A stretch of DNA of 64,000 nt, from the NCBI GenBank assembly GCA_941918925.1, contig OW799233.1, positions 72,319,578 to 72,383,577 of the forward strand, in the 5' to 3' direction. A model generated the notes under the pieces. It was given only the letters and a program-made list of their open reading frames with translations. It had not been told where the DNA came from and ran no database searches. The position numbers and the translations under genes were made by a program. Within the stretch, counting starts at the first letter, position 1. Each line of letters begins with the position of its first letter. Positions 34,353 to 46,543 of the stretch are shown here, one piece after another. This stretch comes from Phyto melanocephala (taxonomy: Eukaryota > Arthropoda > Insecta > Diptera > Rhinophoridae).

Positions 34353-34738
34353 GATAAAAGAAATTTAAATTTTATGTAAGAAAGGCAAAACTCAATAAAA
34401 AATACTTATGTACCTGTTCCCTGCACTGCAATTATTTGACCGTTTCCTAAAAAAAACCCACATGCAATAAATGTGCAAAAACTAGCTAAATAAACCGAAG
34501 TCAGGTAGAATTTTTGTATTGTATTTTAAGAGCCACAAATCGTCAAGGACACTTCGCCCGAAATTTTTTTAGTGCTTTTTTAAAGGCTCTGCAGCTTTTT
34601 ATTTTATTTTGAAGCATTTCATAACACATTTCAGTTTCAAAGCTGCAGTGAAGCATTACGTACTGTGTGTCTAGAAATTATAATAAAAGTAAATAAAAAA
34701 ATAAAAATAACGCAATAAATAAAAACTCTACTAAAGCA

Positions 34739-37106
34739 ATGAATTCGAGTACAATAAAGAAAAATAAATCGCAATCGGGCTTAAAAATGTTTAAATTTCT
34801 TTCGCCGGATATGATACTAGGTCAAATTTGGCAAGAGAATTGTCGAATTCCTGGGAAGAATTTTAATAAAAATCTTTATATTTGCGAAAATCAATTTTCA
34901 AGTTCATATGTTGGGGAAAAAAATTAAAAGCTGACGCCATTCGAACTGTAGATATTGATGAAATGGAGGAAGAATTGGAAGATTTTAACGCAGAGTTCAG
35001 GTCCTCCCCAAAAAATTTAGATTGGGAAAATATTGAAGCCCCCTTCTGCTAAAATTGCGAAAATCAAACTCTACGTGCAGATCACAAAAAAATTCAAAAA
35101 ATTTTTAAATCAAAGCGACCCACACAAAATATTAAAAATTTAAATCGTAAAAATATAAAAAAGTCTCTTATTGAATCGATTCTTTGTTTACAAAATATAA
35201 GCGCAGAAAGCAAAATTTTTTGTAAGCTTTTGTTGAGCTCTCGGCCAAAGGAATATTCTGAAAATGTAAAATATTTAGCTCAGAACATATTTTACAAATC
35301 TCAATCCACATACTTATTTCTAAGGGTCAAATTAAATTTGAGTCTTCCTCATATTTCCACTTTGAATCGGTGGGTGTCGATTAAATTTCTTCAGCCCGGC
35401 TTAAAAAATAATGCTTTCGAATTCGTGAGGGAAAAATGCTCCCAGTTGGATGACAGATGTGCTAAGCATATGGTTTTAGTTATGGATGAAATGAGCATAA
35501 GAAAAGAGTTGAGGTATAATAGAAGTCTAGATTTAGTTGATGGATTTGAAACAACTGGATTTGAAAGGTCTAATAGAATTGCCACTCATGTATGTGTTTT
35601 TATGATTAAATCTATGTTTTCTAATTTTTCAATCATTCTTAATTACTTTATTTCCTACAACGGCTTATCTGCGGATACTTTAAGTGAGATAGTTAAAGAA
35701 AATTATAATATTTTGAAAAGCATGGGTATAAACGTTCGTGCCCTTGTATGTGATCAAGGCTCGACCAACAGAAAATGTTTCTCCAACCTTAGAGTATCTG
35801 TGGAAAAGCCGTTTTTTGAAACTAATGATCAGAAAGTTTTTTGCATGTACGATTTCCCCAATTTAATTAAGTCTTTGCGGAATGGCTGGTTAAAGTGTGA
35901 CATAAAATCACCGGATGGAACGGTAAGTTTTCAAGTAATTAAGGAATTGTATGCAAGTGCAAAAACAAAAATGTGCCCAAAATTGACACGGCAACACATT
36001 TACCCTAACTGTTTTGAAAAAATGTGTGTAAAATTTGCAACACAAATTTTCAGCAGAACTGTTGCGGCTGCTATCAAAACTATTTCCGAAACCACAAAAT
36101 TTAAGATAAATTCCACAAAATCGGCCTTATCAACAGCTCAGTTTGTGGAAAAAATTGACAAGATTTTCAATTGTCTTAATAGTGGCTCCCTTTATGGTGA
36201 TAACTGCTATAGATCTGCAATTCAGCTTAACAGTGAATCATATAAATTTTTTTGCAATATTTAGAAAATGTGGAGTTTTTGGATAAAAAGAAGCGTGTTT
36301 TCTTTTTAAATGGAATGAAGCTCACTCTTAAATCAGTTCTTATGTTAACCGATGATATTTTAAAAGAAGGTGGTGATGTATATTTTTTAATGACAAAATC
36401 CCTTAATCAGGACAAATTAGAAAACACGGTTTCTGTATTGCGGCAGAAAGGGGGCAACAATAACAACCCGTCTGTAGCCGAATTGAATAATATTTTGACA
36501 AAAATAATGGTGACTAAAATAGTTCAGTCAAGCTCTTCTAGCAACTGCGAACTTGTACAAGACGGAATAGCGAATGTTGATGCTGGCTTTCAAGCAGATT
36601 TATGTATTGAACATAAATAACCAAGTTGCTATGAAATTGACAATGTTGATTTCGAGAGCCACATATATGCAGATTATTTTCTGGAAGATGTTTTTGAAAA
36701 TTCTGCAGCTATAAATTTCGAAGTAGTTTCTATGATATACTTTGTTGGTTATGTAGCATTTAAAGTCATTCCAAAATTACAATGCCAAAAATGTTGTGAC
36801 GAATTGAGAAAGACGGATGAAGTTCTAACAGCACCAAGCGAGCTTTTTATACACTTTAAAAATTATCAGTCGCTTACAGATTTTGGAAGCTTAGCTGCTC
36901 CATCAGATAAACTAATGGATGCTAGTAAAAGACATATTTTAATATTTCATAAAATTTTTAAATCTGAGCCCCAAAGAATTGGTATAAAATCTTTTATTAT
37001 TGAGTCATGTAAACGCTTGACTCCGCAGTGGTTTGCCGACGCTTGTTTACAACACAGGACTTTCTACTATTACTACTCCTTCGAAAGCATTGCTCTTGGT
37101 CTATAG
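34739..37106 (+). pseudogene. P2 transposase (THAP and P-type), near complete
   Basis: Starts ATG 34739. THAP remnant: LKMFKFLSPDMILG, W..NC, ICENQF (the His of the zinc site is now Gln and the leading Cys pair is absent). A frameshift in the A7 run near 34918 enters the main frame, which has one TAA at 35050. The core 35230-36264 holds HMVLVMDEMSIRKE and VRALVCDQGS, positions of the two catalytic Asp of P transposases, and DFPNLIKSLRNGW. A frameshift near 36255 leads to LNQDKLENTVSVLRQKGG. A TAA at 36618 precedes the C-terminus (FVGYVAFKVIPKLQCQKCCD), ending 37106. Only four lesions in about 780 codons. Confidence 0.9.
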
Positions 37107-37866
37107 AAAAATGAAGTTCCACGAAAAAAAAAAATTTAGCAAACGAATGATGTAATTTATTAAAGTAAAACAACTTTGTCAATTATACAAGGGTGGTTCA
37201 CATCCTTATTGAACACTTTTTGATGGCAGAAATTAATGAAGTGGGAAAAACATAAAAAATTATTTATTCTTAACAAAAATACATACATAGTTTGTTTTTA
37301 TTTCAATTGTTTTATAAAAAAAAACAACTCATTACTTTTCCAGTATTATTATTCAATTTATTTTGAAATGAATAAACTTTTCAACATTCTGTTTGTTCTA
37401 AAAAAAAGTAATACATAATTCTCAGCTTTAGTTTTTTATATAAAGTTTTTTCTATGAACCTGATATATCTGATATGTTTGTATTAAAAAAAAAAACAAAA
37501 ATATTTTAATATAAAATCCCTATCATGATTATATGAATAAAAATACTAAACTGAAAAAAATTAAATAAATTTTTTTTTTAAATTTCTTAAAGAAATGTTA
37601 ACAACAAAATTGTTTCGCTTATAAAACGAAATAATATGCATTTTTCCTTATGTTGTCAAACTTTAGTATGTATGTAGGTATAAATATTCACAGCTTTGGA
37701 AAGAAAATATTTAAGATTCAAAAAAATTTAAACCAAAATAATTTTAATTTTTAAATATACAAAAGAAAAGAGAATATTAATATTAAAATTTTAACAAGAC
37801 AAATAATAAAGTAGCTAAAATAAATTATAAATTACACTTTAAAATAAAAAATATCACATTAGAGCT
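37107..37866. other. P2 3' non-coding region
   Basis: AT-rich, no open frame with recognisable product; leads into the right inverted arm. Confidence 0.5.
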
Positions 37867-38341
37867 ACATGTATAAACATTTAGTGTACTTGACAATAAG
37901 CGAAAGTTTTTTCGAAACTCCAATTTGTAAAAGTATCTGTAATACATTAGAAAACATCGCCTTTTTTATTTATTTATTTAAAATACCTCAAGTGAAATTC
38001 AAATGCTTGAAAAAAACATTTTCACCTATAAAAAATTTCATTCTATTAAAATTATCTCAAATCAATCAAAATGTACACGTACACTAAAATTTCGCTAAGA
38101 AGGGCAAATAAAATTCGATCACAATTGATGCAATCTCATTCGTACAACAACAATATATATATGCTTTTGCTACTGTAACACAGTCGAGCATATTTGTTTT
38201 CAAATTAATTTTTGTATACATTTGTTTGAATTTATTTGACCATTTTTATAAATGTAAATTTATATTCCCTCATATCATTGTTTGAAGAACATTAACACAT
38301 CCATACACACATGCATAAACAACATACATACACGCGTACGT
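37867..38341 (-). repeat. Right long inverted arm of P2
   Basis: Reverse complement partner of 33883-34352 (see there). Confidence 0.85.
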
Positions 38342-38434
38342 AGTTAAACGTCTGACTGACAACAATTTGTTGAGATGATGAATAGAAGTTGAATTTGTGC
38401 AAGAAATGAAAATATCAAAACATAAACAAACATA

Positions 38435-39118
38435 TACCCCTTTCTCATTGGGCAAGTCACTTGCTCAAGTTAGTTTTTTATTTTCTTTTATTTTTCTTTG
38501 AACTTGCTTTCATGTTCAGACTCAGCAACTGACTTGCCCAAGTTTCGTTCTCTTTTACTTATTATACTCTTCACACAGTGAAAAAGGGTATATATAGGTT
38601 TGTCATTCCGTTTGAAATTTCTACAATTATCAATTATCTACACATACATACAAACGTGGTATACTGGTTAGAGTGAGCCAAAAAATTTTTTTTATTTTAT
38701 ATTTTATTCAAATTTTTATTGTTTTATTTTTAATTTTTCTTTTAATTTATTTTTTTTAAGCACATAAGTAAACTAAATGTATAATATTACAATGGGATGT
38801 TTTTATATATGTATGTTTTGTATGTACGTATTTCATATGAGATAAATGGTGACATAAACAATTGTTGTTGCATGACAACACGTTGTGAAGGGTATATAAG
38901 ATTCGGCATGGCCGAATATAGCACTCTTGTTTGTTTTTATTACTCTTTTGTTTTTGGTTTCTCAACAAAAACTTGCTCGTACTTGCCGAGTACAGGCAAG
39001 TGTGTACTCAAAAATGAGCAAGTTTCTTCCTCTTAACCCGACCTTACCCCTTTTGCCTATAAACACAACACTTGCGCAAGTCACTTGCGCAAGTGACTTG
39101 CCTAGTCTGAAAGCCGTG
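38435..39118 (+). mobile_element. TACCCC/CACGG MITE, copy 1
   Basis: 684 bp, left end TACCCCTTTCTCATTGGGCA, right end (minus) CACGGCTTTCAGACTAGGCA, both continuing AAGTCACTTGCKCAAG. ATA flanks both sides (38432-38434, 39119-39121). It carries an embedded TATACCC repeat (about 38570-38935). Two further copies at 46544 and 49961. Three-base AT duplication points to PIF/Harbinger mobilisation. Confidence 0.88.
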
Positions 39119-39790
39119 ATACATACATACAAACTGAAGTATTTACAAACACACGCAATTACGTATGAGAGCGAAACATTGTTATGCTCTTTACTTTGCT
39201 TCTTTCCCTTTTGCCTTACCGACCGCGTCATAAAATTTTTTTAAAAAATATTTCAATTTGGGCCTTCATGCGCATTCTATATGATTTATATTCTTTGGTA
39301 TTACATATAAAATGAATGCAGATGCTATGCAACGCACAGCAAACATTTATCAATTTAGCAGATTTTTTTGGAGCGTAGTGCAGCTGTCTTACATCAAGAG
39401 TGTACCTCCATCTATTTTTTAAAACACCATTAGTGCGTTCAACCACATTTCGACAATTGGAGTGCATTTCATTTCCACAGACTCATTCTGTGGGCATCTA
39501 TGAGGCGTTAAAACCCAAGGTTCCAGAGAATATTCTGCGTCCTCTAGAAAAAATTAATTTTTAACTTATGAATTGTCTGTTATCATTCAAAACTTTACCA
39601 AGTAGCCAATAATTGCTGCCACCTTTAAGGTATTCTTGCACAAAATGAGCACGCAATTCGCCAGAATTACAAATAAAGGAATTGTGACACGCTCCGGGAT
39701 GTGAGGCATCAACGTACTGAATCCTCGGCTTATAATCACAGACCTGTAATTTTTTGATTAAAAATTAATTATTGATCATTTAAAATAAAA

Positions 39791-41926
39791 AACATGTAAG
39801 AGCACTATATTCGGCTGTGCCAAATCTTTTATACCCACCACCAATTCTGTGTACATTTAAAGCACAATATTTATTATTTTGTTAATCGCTATGGAATAAT
39901 CTCTTTATAATAAAATATGTATCACTTTCTTTGTAGAGGGTGGTTAAATTTTAGGGGCCCATGTTGAAGGTGAACTACACCTAGTCTTTAAATTTGTTTT
40001 CTGCATTTCATTTGACATTTCTCAATCTCAATCTTACTCAATTTGATCCGTGGAAAGATACGCAAATGAGCAACGCTTTAACGTTATTCAGGTTTTTTAT
40101 GAAAATGGGCGTTCAAATCAAAATGCATTTTGTGCACTTCGTAATTCTTTTGATCAACATAATCGTTCAAATTCGTTCACAATCGGGAGAATTGTAAAAA
40201 ATATTTAAATTTCTGCAAAACGGGTCTGTATAAAATGTTAGAAAATCTATGAATGCCTTCTTAGTTCGTTGAATGGGAACCATTGCTGTTTTTTGCTATA
40301 GTGTGGCAAAAAAGCAGTCAACCTCGACTCATCATCATGCCCAACAATTGAGCATCAACATTGTCATTGAAAATTTGGACCATCAGATAGAGGAGTGCCG
40401 CCAAGGATGGGGGCCGTTTGGCCGATATTTTGTTAAATACATAATTGAACCATACAGATATTATAATTACAAAAAGAAATAATAATAATATCCTAAATAA
40501 TTTGTGTTTTATTTAAATTCAACATTGGTCCTTAAAATTTAACCACCCTTTATAAATTCGATATGCTACTAAAATGCTTTTGCAAATGTAGTCTTTCAAT
40601 GAAAGTGGGCGTTAAAGTAGGCGTGTCAATAAAGTTTTTGCTAATAAATACAACTTAGATATTTCAGTATAGTCCTTTATTTTCCCAAAAACTTTGTCAA
40701 TAGAGAAATTACATGAATTTATGATAAACCGTTATATGGGAGGTAGGAGTTAAAGTGGGCGTGTCACCTAAAATTTTTGGCACAACAATTACATTGATTA
40801 GAAGGATATACGTAGCAAATTTGATCATCATACCTCTAATTTTGGTGGTTTTATGAGCTTTTAAATTTCATTAACGCTAGATAACGTGAAAAGTGGGCGT
40901 TATAGTAGGCGTGTCAAAATTGTTTTTGCGAATGAGTACAACTTAGGTGTTTCAATATAGCCCTTAATTATTCCAAAATCTTTATTAATAGAGAAATTAT
41001 ATGAATTTTAGGTAAAACGTTATATGGGAGGTGGGCGTAAAAGTGGGCGTGGCACCTTAATTTTCTGGCACAGTAATGACATTGTCTAGGGTAATATACG
41101 TAGAAAATTTGATCATCATACCTCTAATTTTGGCGGTTTTATGAGCTTTTAAATTTCATTAACGGTAGATAACGTGAAAAGTGGGCGTTATAGTAGGCGT
41201 GTCAAAGTTGTTTTTGCGAATGAGTATAACTTAGGTGTTTCAATATAGCCCTTTGTTATTCCAAAATCTTTATTAATAGAGAAATTATATGAATTTTAGG
41301 TAAAACGTTATATGGGAGGTGGGCGTGAAAGTGGGCGTGGCACATTGATTTTCCGTTACAAAAAAGCGTCTCACCAAAAAGCAAAGTGTGCAAAATTTCA
41401 GAGTCGTACATCCAATTTTGTTGCTTTTATGACGTTTTTGTTTTTAAATATACCAAAAAATACGCTGTGCGGTATAAATTTTCGTACATTTTGATCGATA
41501 ACTCCTCTCCTAATGCATAGACTTAGATATTGTTTTTACTCAGGAAATATATATTCGAAGTTTCATGAGTCTACGTTAATGCGTTTGGACACAATTCCAT
41601 TTTATTCGATGTTCGAAGGACACGGTTTTTTCGACCTACTCTTGCTTTTCGAGCTATAACTCTCTTCCTAATATTCCGATTTAGCCCATTTTCAATACCA
41701 AACAAACCTTGTCTATAAGAAAGATTCTGGCAAAATTTGAGGCCCCTAGCTTTTTCGGTGCGACCTCTATCGTGCTTTCAACAGACGGACATAGCTAGAT
41801 CGTCATCAAATCAAACCCTGATTCAGAATATATATACTTTATGGGGTCTAAAATGGATATTTCGATGTGTTACAAACGGAATGACAAAATGAATATACCC
41901 CCACCATTTTTTTGGTGGCGGGTATA
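39791..41926 (+). mobile_element. GGTGGTGGGTATA repeat (R), copy in Harbinger intron
   Basis: Same ends and interior units as 25022-27643, with a mariner MITE at the same internal position (39936-40550). Wholly inside intron 1 of the Harbinger transposase; without it the intron would be about 75 nt. Confidence 0.85.
39936..40550 (+). mobile_element. Mariner-derived MITE in repeat R
   Basis: Left TIR GAGGGTGGTTAAATTTTAG after TA, right end CCTTAAAATTTAACCACCCTT before TA. Internal remnants: RFFMKMGVQIKMHF (from the transposase N-terminus) and GPFGRYFVKYIIEP (from the C-terminus). Confidence 0.85.
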
Positions 41927-42330
41927 AAAATACTTTACCATTCAAATTATAATTACTTTTAAACTATAGCATCCCTTCCTGTTGTAGTAGAGATGCTTAT
42001 TCTTAGGAGGAGCAATAATGCGGACTTGCGTTCCGTCAACACATCCTATAAAGCTTGGAATGTAATACTTCACATAAAGAGCTAACGCAATTTTGCGTTT
42101 TTGCACTTCAGTTCTGCAGAAAGTTATATACATTGGGCATAGATGTTACTCAGATATATTTATAACTTCTACCAGAACTTTGCATAGAGTACACTGAGCC
42201 ACAGACACATCGCAATCTTTACCTGCCCACCTTCAGCAAAGAAGCGTAAAGTCGAACTTAATTTCACAATTGGAGAAATTGCAAACGCTTACGTTTGGGC
42301 TGAACATGTGACGTTAACACGTCCAACAGA

Positions 42331-43061
42331 TATTTGAACGTCAGTTTATTTACTCTGTAATATTTTTCAAACCTTCAAAAAATAAACTTTTTATAAAAAT
42401 TTAAAAAAATAATATTTTTTTTTTCATTTAATTACAAAGTTTGCGGCAACTCAAGTGAGTTGCTGGCGTCACGTAGCATTCTCCTATCTACCCTTTGCTT
42501 ATTTTTGTCAGGTTGGTATGCTTCAGTGTTTTCTGCTATAGCTACCATTATCAACGCTACACTAAGCTTTTTTTTCACTTATAACTATTTTTTTAATAAT
42601 TGTTTTTTGTATTGAGCTTGAGATCACTTTCTTTTATAAAAAATAGTTTTATTTTATTTTCCGATATTTCGCTACCACATTGGGTAGCTTTTTCAGGGAA
42701 AGTTTTAACAATTTTCAACAATTAAATTAAAATATTAGAATATTTTTTTTATTATTTACAATTACTCACTTTTTACGCCTAATATTTCTAAAAATTATTT
42801 GCAAATATAAACAGTTGTTTTTTGTATTTAGCTTGAGATCACTTTCTCTACCACATTGGGTAGCTTCTTTAGGGAAAGTTTTAACAATTTTCAACAATTA
42901 AAATATTAACAAATGTTTTTTCAAAGCAAAACAGCAAAAGCAAACAGCGGACTTCGAAAATGTAAAATTCTCTCTCCCTTGTTATTCCCTTCGCAGACTG
43001 TTTAGAATAGGGGATTTTTATTCGCGGGAAAAATGAATTCCCAGGGAACTCATTTCCCTGG
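42331..43061. other. Harbinger 5' region with a direct repeat
   Basis: Non-coding. GTATTTAGCTTGAGATCACTT and GGGAAAGTTTTAACAATTTT with TACCACATTGGGTAGCTT occur at 42609-42725 and again at 42824-42900. The right TIR begins near 43000. Confidence 0.6.
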
Positions 43062-43239
43062 GAGTATTTAGAATTGGGGTGAAAGTTTTGGCAGACCAGA
43101 CATAATAGGAATCATTTTGATTTTTGCAAAATTCTTTTGATTGCAAAACATTAATTGTTTGGAACTAAAGCTTATTTCTAAATTTGCTTTTAATTAAACT
43201 AAGCAGTGAAAAAATTCTTTCTGCAGCAGCTGAACTATG

Positions 43240-43950
43240 CCATTACCTCCAGTCTCCTGAGAAGGCTGTCCACAGTTATGTTCCACAGCAGAGGTGATAA
43301 GACCCCTCCTTGCGGACATCCCCTGACCACCCTTCCCCGAATCCTGGTGCTTCCGCTCCTGAGATTCACTGCCCTACACCTGAGCATGGCGCCGATCCAC
43401 TTCACCACAACAGAATCGACCCCTCGCTCATCGAGAGCATTTCCCAGTTTATCAAAAAAGATCCTATCAAAAGCGCCCTCTATGTCCATAAATACGGACA
43501 AAGCCAGATCACCATTGCAAATCTCCCTCTCAGCAACCCTCACCAGTTCGTGCAGGGCTGTCTCAGTAGACCTCCCAGCTCTGTAAGCGTGCTGACTCCC
43601 ACTCAATGGCCTATCCATCAGCGTGTTCTCCTCCAGGAAGTCAACCAACACCCTTTCCATTGCCTTCAATAGAAAGGATGTAAGACTAATCGGCCTGAAC
43701 GACTTAGCCTCTGTATAGCCCCTCTTCTCCGGTTTGGGAAGAAAAACCACCCTGGTCTCTCTCCATGCCACCGGAATATACCCTGTCGAAAGACAGGCAA
43801 CAAATATTTCCCTAATCACCACAAGTAGAGTGTTCATACCCCACTGTAGTAATGCAGGAAATATTGCATTCATTCCAGCCGCCTTAAATTGGGCCAAAAG
43901 ACAAAACTGCACTTCTAACCCCATTAAGAGTTACTATCCTTTCAGCATCC
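43240..43950 (-). pseudogene. RNase-H-type LINE, reverse transcriptase part
   Basis: Open on minus from 43924: AAGMNAIFPALLQWGMNTLL, RPISLTSFLLKAMERVL, SGSQHAYRAGRSTETAL, FMDIEGAFDRIFFDKL (first catalytic Asp), GCPQGGVLSPLLWNITVDSL. It stops at LLRRLEV just before the Asp-Asp motif, where LINE homology ends (about 43250). The LINE at 54643 overlaps it by only some 80 bp and supplies the rest of the protein; both belong to one family. Confidence 0.88.
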
Positions 43951-45290
43951 CTTCGCCTTACCTCACTGGCTCCCCTGTTAACGGGAACCCATGAGTCATT
44001 CGAAATGAAACTTCCAGGAAAATATACCTCCATCAGCGACCGTAACGTCCCCTAAATCATCTCGAAGGATGGGAGTCCGGTGTATCATAGGGTAGGTAAG
44101 CCGACGCCACCAGAAACGATCCCGAACCCGCGCCTATCATTACCACCGTAAGATCCGGCGAACAGAGATGCGTCATCGGCACAGCACACACACCGTGACG
44201 CACCAGGATACACGTCCTCAACCTGCCCCCGTCTGTGAGTGAAACAGACTGGCGGTCTGACGAGACAGGCCCATGATTTTATCCCTAACAAACCATGGTT
44301 CCTGTAACAAGGCTATATCCAACCTATCCTTCACAAAACATCGCATCATCACCGCCGAAGCCGCTCTGCTATGATGCAGATTCAGTTGATATACACTCAG
44401 AGTCTCCACCTTCCGTAGTTGGTTCGGGTCAAAGTTCTTGGGTTTATCACCCTTAAACTTTTTCCCTGTTCCCTCTACTTCAGGTGTCGTCTCCTCATCC
44501 ATAAGGTTATCGATCCGATTTGATATCTTTTCAATAGCCTTCCTGCCCCTCCGACGTTTCCCCTCTCTTTGCCTCTCGGTTCTATCCAAAGGCATAGACT
44601 CAGAGTTCGCGTCGCGGTCCGAGGTTTCCGTGATCTGGACAGATGCCTCCACTCCTGCCGGGGCGGATACATCAATGTCCTTCACCGTTAACTCTCTACC
44701 CATTGGAGTATCTTCAGAGATTAACCTCTCCACCTCTTGCGAGGCTTCAATGTCCATCTCAATCCGATCTCTCCATTGGCCACGTCTAATCGGAGTATCC
44801 TCAGAGACTAACCTCTCCACCTTTTGCAAGGCTTCATTGTCCGTCCCTTTCGAAGCTCCCTGATTATCACAATTTTCATTCGAAACTTCCGTTGAATCAA
44901 TTTTGTTCCCACGAGTATTGGGGAAAGAGCCCCACAAGCACAGGCAAGTCTAAATTGAAACTGGAGGTCAACCGGTATCCAGAGTTCACATACTAGCGAC
45001 CAGGCTCCCTCCTGGCCACGCATCCCTTGGCGCATGTAGTCCCACCGTGGATTAGGGTAGATTTATACGAGTCTACAACTCCCTGGCGGGGTCGTGAATA
45101 CCAGCCGTTGTCCAGCAACACTGGGTGGTCCAATCTGAATGAGAGAGGGAAAACCACCCAGTGGCCGAGTCCATCAGCCGTCCCCACATAGGAGAAAACA
45201 GACGCCGACAGACAGGGAAAGGTAGTTCTTAGTTGTGCAACACTGCACGTAAGCCCCCGCATCGCTTCAAGATGACTACCCATCGCGAGG
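43951..45290 (-). pseudogene. RNase-H-type LINE, 5' part and endonuclease start
   Basis: On minus, an open frame 44937-44218 has an acidic/basic leader with two copies of a VERLxSEDTPxxR word (about 44820-44690). It then reads KRRRGRKAIEKISNRIDNL and the start of an APE-type endonuclease: LSVYQLNLHHSRAAS and DIALLQEPWFV (catalytic Glu). Past 44218 the frame is lost and the remaining endonuclease is deleted before RT. GC content is clearly higher than in the neighbours. Upstream to 45290 is presumably the LINE 5' region. Confidence 0.75.
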
Positions 45291-45557
45291 GAAAAATAAT
45301 AAATATTACCTTAAATAATGAATGAATTATATAAAAAAAAATTAAAATTCACAAACGAAATTTAAAGAAAAAGTGAATTTAAAAAGTGTTTTAGCAACAT
45401 TAAATAGTGTGATATACTAAGTGTTAAACAAAAAAAAAAATTTCCTTTTGAATTAAAAAAAAACCTAAACTTATTCATGGTATTTAAAATGAATTTGAAA
45501 TCTTATATTAAAATGTTGAAACGAAATTTCATTATATAATATTTCACATACATTTAA

Positions 45558-45843
45558 TACCCCTATTATGGTTCTCCACTCAACTCAGTTTGGTTGTGTG
45601 AGAGTCAACCAAACTTATGCACAACCAAACTCATTTTAGGTATTGTGATACTCAACTGTTTTTAGTTGAGTTTCACAACGTTTCAACGTTTTTGTCGACC
45701 AAATTTTTTAAAAGTTGAAAACGGTAATGCCACGAAAAAATAGATACACAACTGAATAGTCAACTGTAAGTTGAGTTGAGAATGGCAATGTCAATTTGCC
45801 AAAGACAACCAAACTGTTACAAAAGAGAACCGCAATAGGGGCA
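45558..45843. mobile_element. 286-bp MITE with TAA target duplication
   Basis: Ends TACCCCTATTATGGTTCTC and (minus) TGCCCCTATTGCGGTTCTC; TAA on both sides (45555-45557, 45844-45846). The interior has repeated GTTTGGTTGT and CAACTCAACT words. Same type of end as the MITEs at 38435 and 46544. Confidence 0.85.
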
Positions 45844-46543
45844 TAAAATTCTATGAATAAATTCCTACGTATATAAATAAATAAAAAAACCAGAGTACGA
45901 AAACAAACAAAAGGAAACGTTTCCAATAGTTTTGTTTCGATTATTTTAGAGAGGGAAAACAAAACGAAACAAAACCCAGAATAACGGTACATGCATTTTG
46001 TTTTGTATTGTTTTGTACTATGAGTGCAAACAAAACCAGAATCGAAAAGTACTCAGCTTCAATACAGTACAATACTTTCTGCAAACGTTTCAAAACGTTT
46101 GCTGATTGATTTGCTCTTTACATGAAAAAATCTACATGTTTATTGCTGCTTGTTGTTGGGAATTTTTTAACATTTTACCTACCTACATTAATTTTATGAT
46201 CCTAATAACGATATGAAGTCACTGACTATAGTTTGCGAATTGGTAATGGTGCACTGCTATTATGATTGTTATAATCTTTTTGTTCTGCAAACGTTTGCAA
46301 ACGTTTCATTCTTATTTCGTACTCAAACGAAACATACCGTCAAAGCAAAGACTAAGAACAAAACCCGAATTGTTTTGTTTATGCTCTTTTGCATTGAAAA
46401 GTTTGTGGTTTTGTTTCTTTCCATTTCATTTCAGGTTTTACTCTCTAAACATTACACTTAACTTCAACAAGGAGCCTAAAATAAAATGGTAAGTTTAAAT
46501 AAACTTTTAATTTCTTTTATACTAACTACTAATTATAATATAA
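45844..46543. other. Non-coding, CAAACGTTT/AAACAAAAC-rich
   Basis: Several GCAAACGTTTC/AAACGTTTGC words (46085-46115, 46288-46310) and many AAAACAAAAC runs. No gene recognised; could be a decayed MITE. Confidence 0.45.

Larger units (their letters stand above)
33588..39303 (+). mobile_element. P-superfamily transposon P2 with long inverted arms
   Basis: Contains a near-complete P-type transposase pseudogene between inverted arms of about 470 bp (33883-34352, 37867-38341). An outer inverted repeat of about 40 bp at 33588-33627 and 39264-39303 suggests that the arms extend that far, with a MITE (38435-39118) inserted in the right arm. The exact termini and target duplication could not be fixed. 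Long composite TIRs recall Galileo, a P-superfamily element. Confidence 0.65.
39228..42330 (-). pseudogene. HARBI1-like (PIF/Harbinger) transposase with two introns
   Basis: Minus strand. Exon 1 (about 42330-41957): degraded N-terminus LRFFAEGG, then YYIPSFIGCVDGTQVRIIAP (first catalytic Asp) and NKHLYYNRKGCYSLK. Intron 1 runs 41956-39744 (GTAATT..ACAG) and contains repeat R. Exon 2 (39743-39599): VCDYKPRIQYVDASHPGACH (second Asp) to YLKGGSNYWLL. Intron 2 is 39598-39544 (55 nt, GTAAAG..TCTAG). Exon 3 (39543-39228): EDAEYSLEPWVLTPHR, a frameshift near 39468, then NVVERTNGVLKNRWR (catalytic Glu). Its last residues coincide with the outer inverted repeat of P2, so the natural C-terminus is probably displaced. 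Confidence 0.85.
31108..43081 (-). mobile_element. PIF/Harbinger transposon with nested insertions
   Basis: Left end CACCCCAATTATAAATA (31108) and right end TATTTAGAATTGGGGTG (to 43081) are inverted. Both are followed inward by paired words such as CCCTGG and CCCCTATTCTAAA. AAA flanks both sides (31105-31107, 43082-43084), consistent with a 3-bp duplication. It encodes a HARBI1-like transposase on minus (42330-39228). Insertions inside: 31651-33575, about 33588-39303, and 39791-41926. Confidence 0.75.

Noticed and set aside
43206..44000. Plus-strand frames at 43206-43994 and 44438-44863
   Set aside because: Complementary to the minus-strand LINE RT and leader, which carry the recognised motifs.
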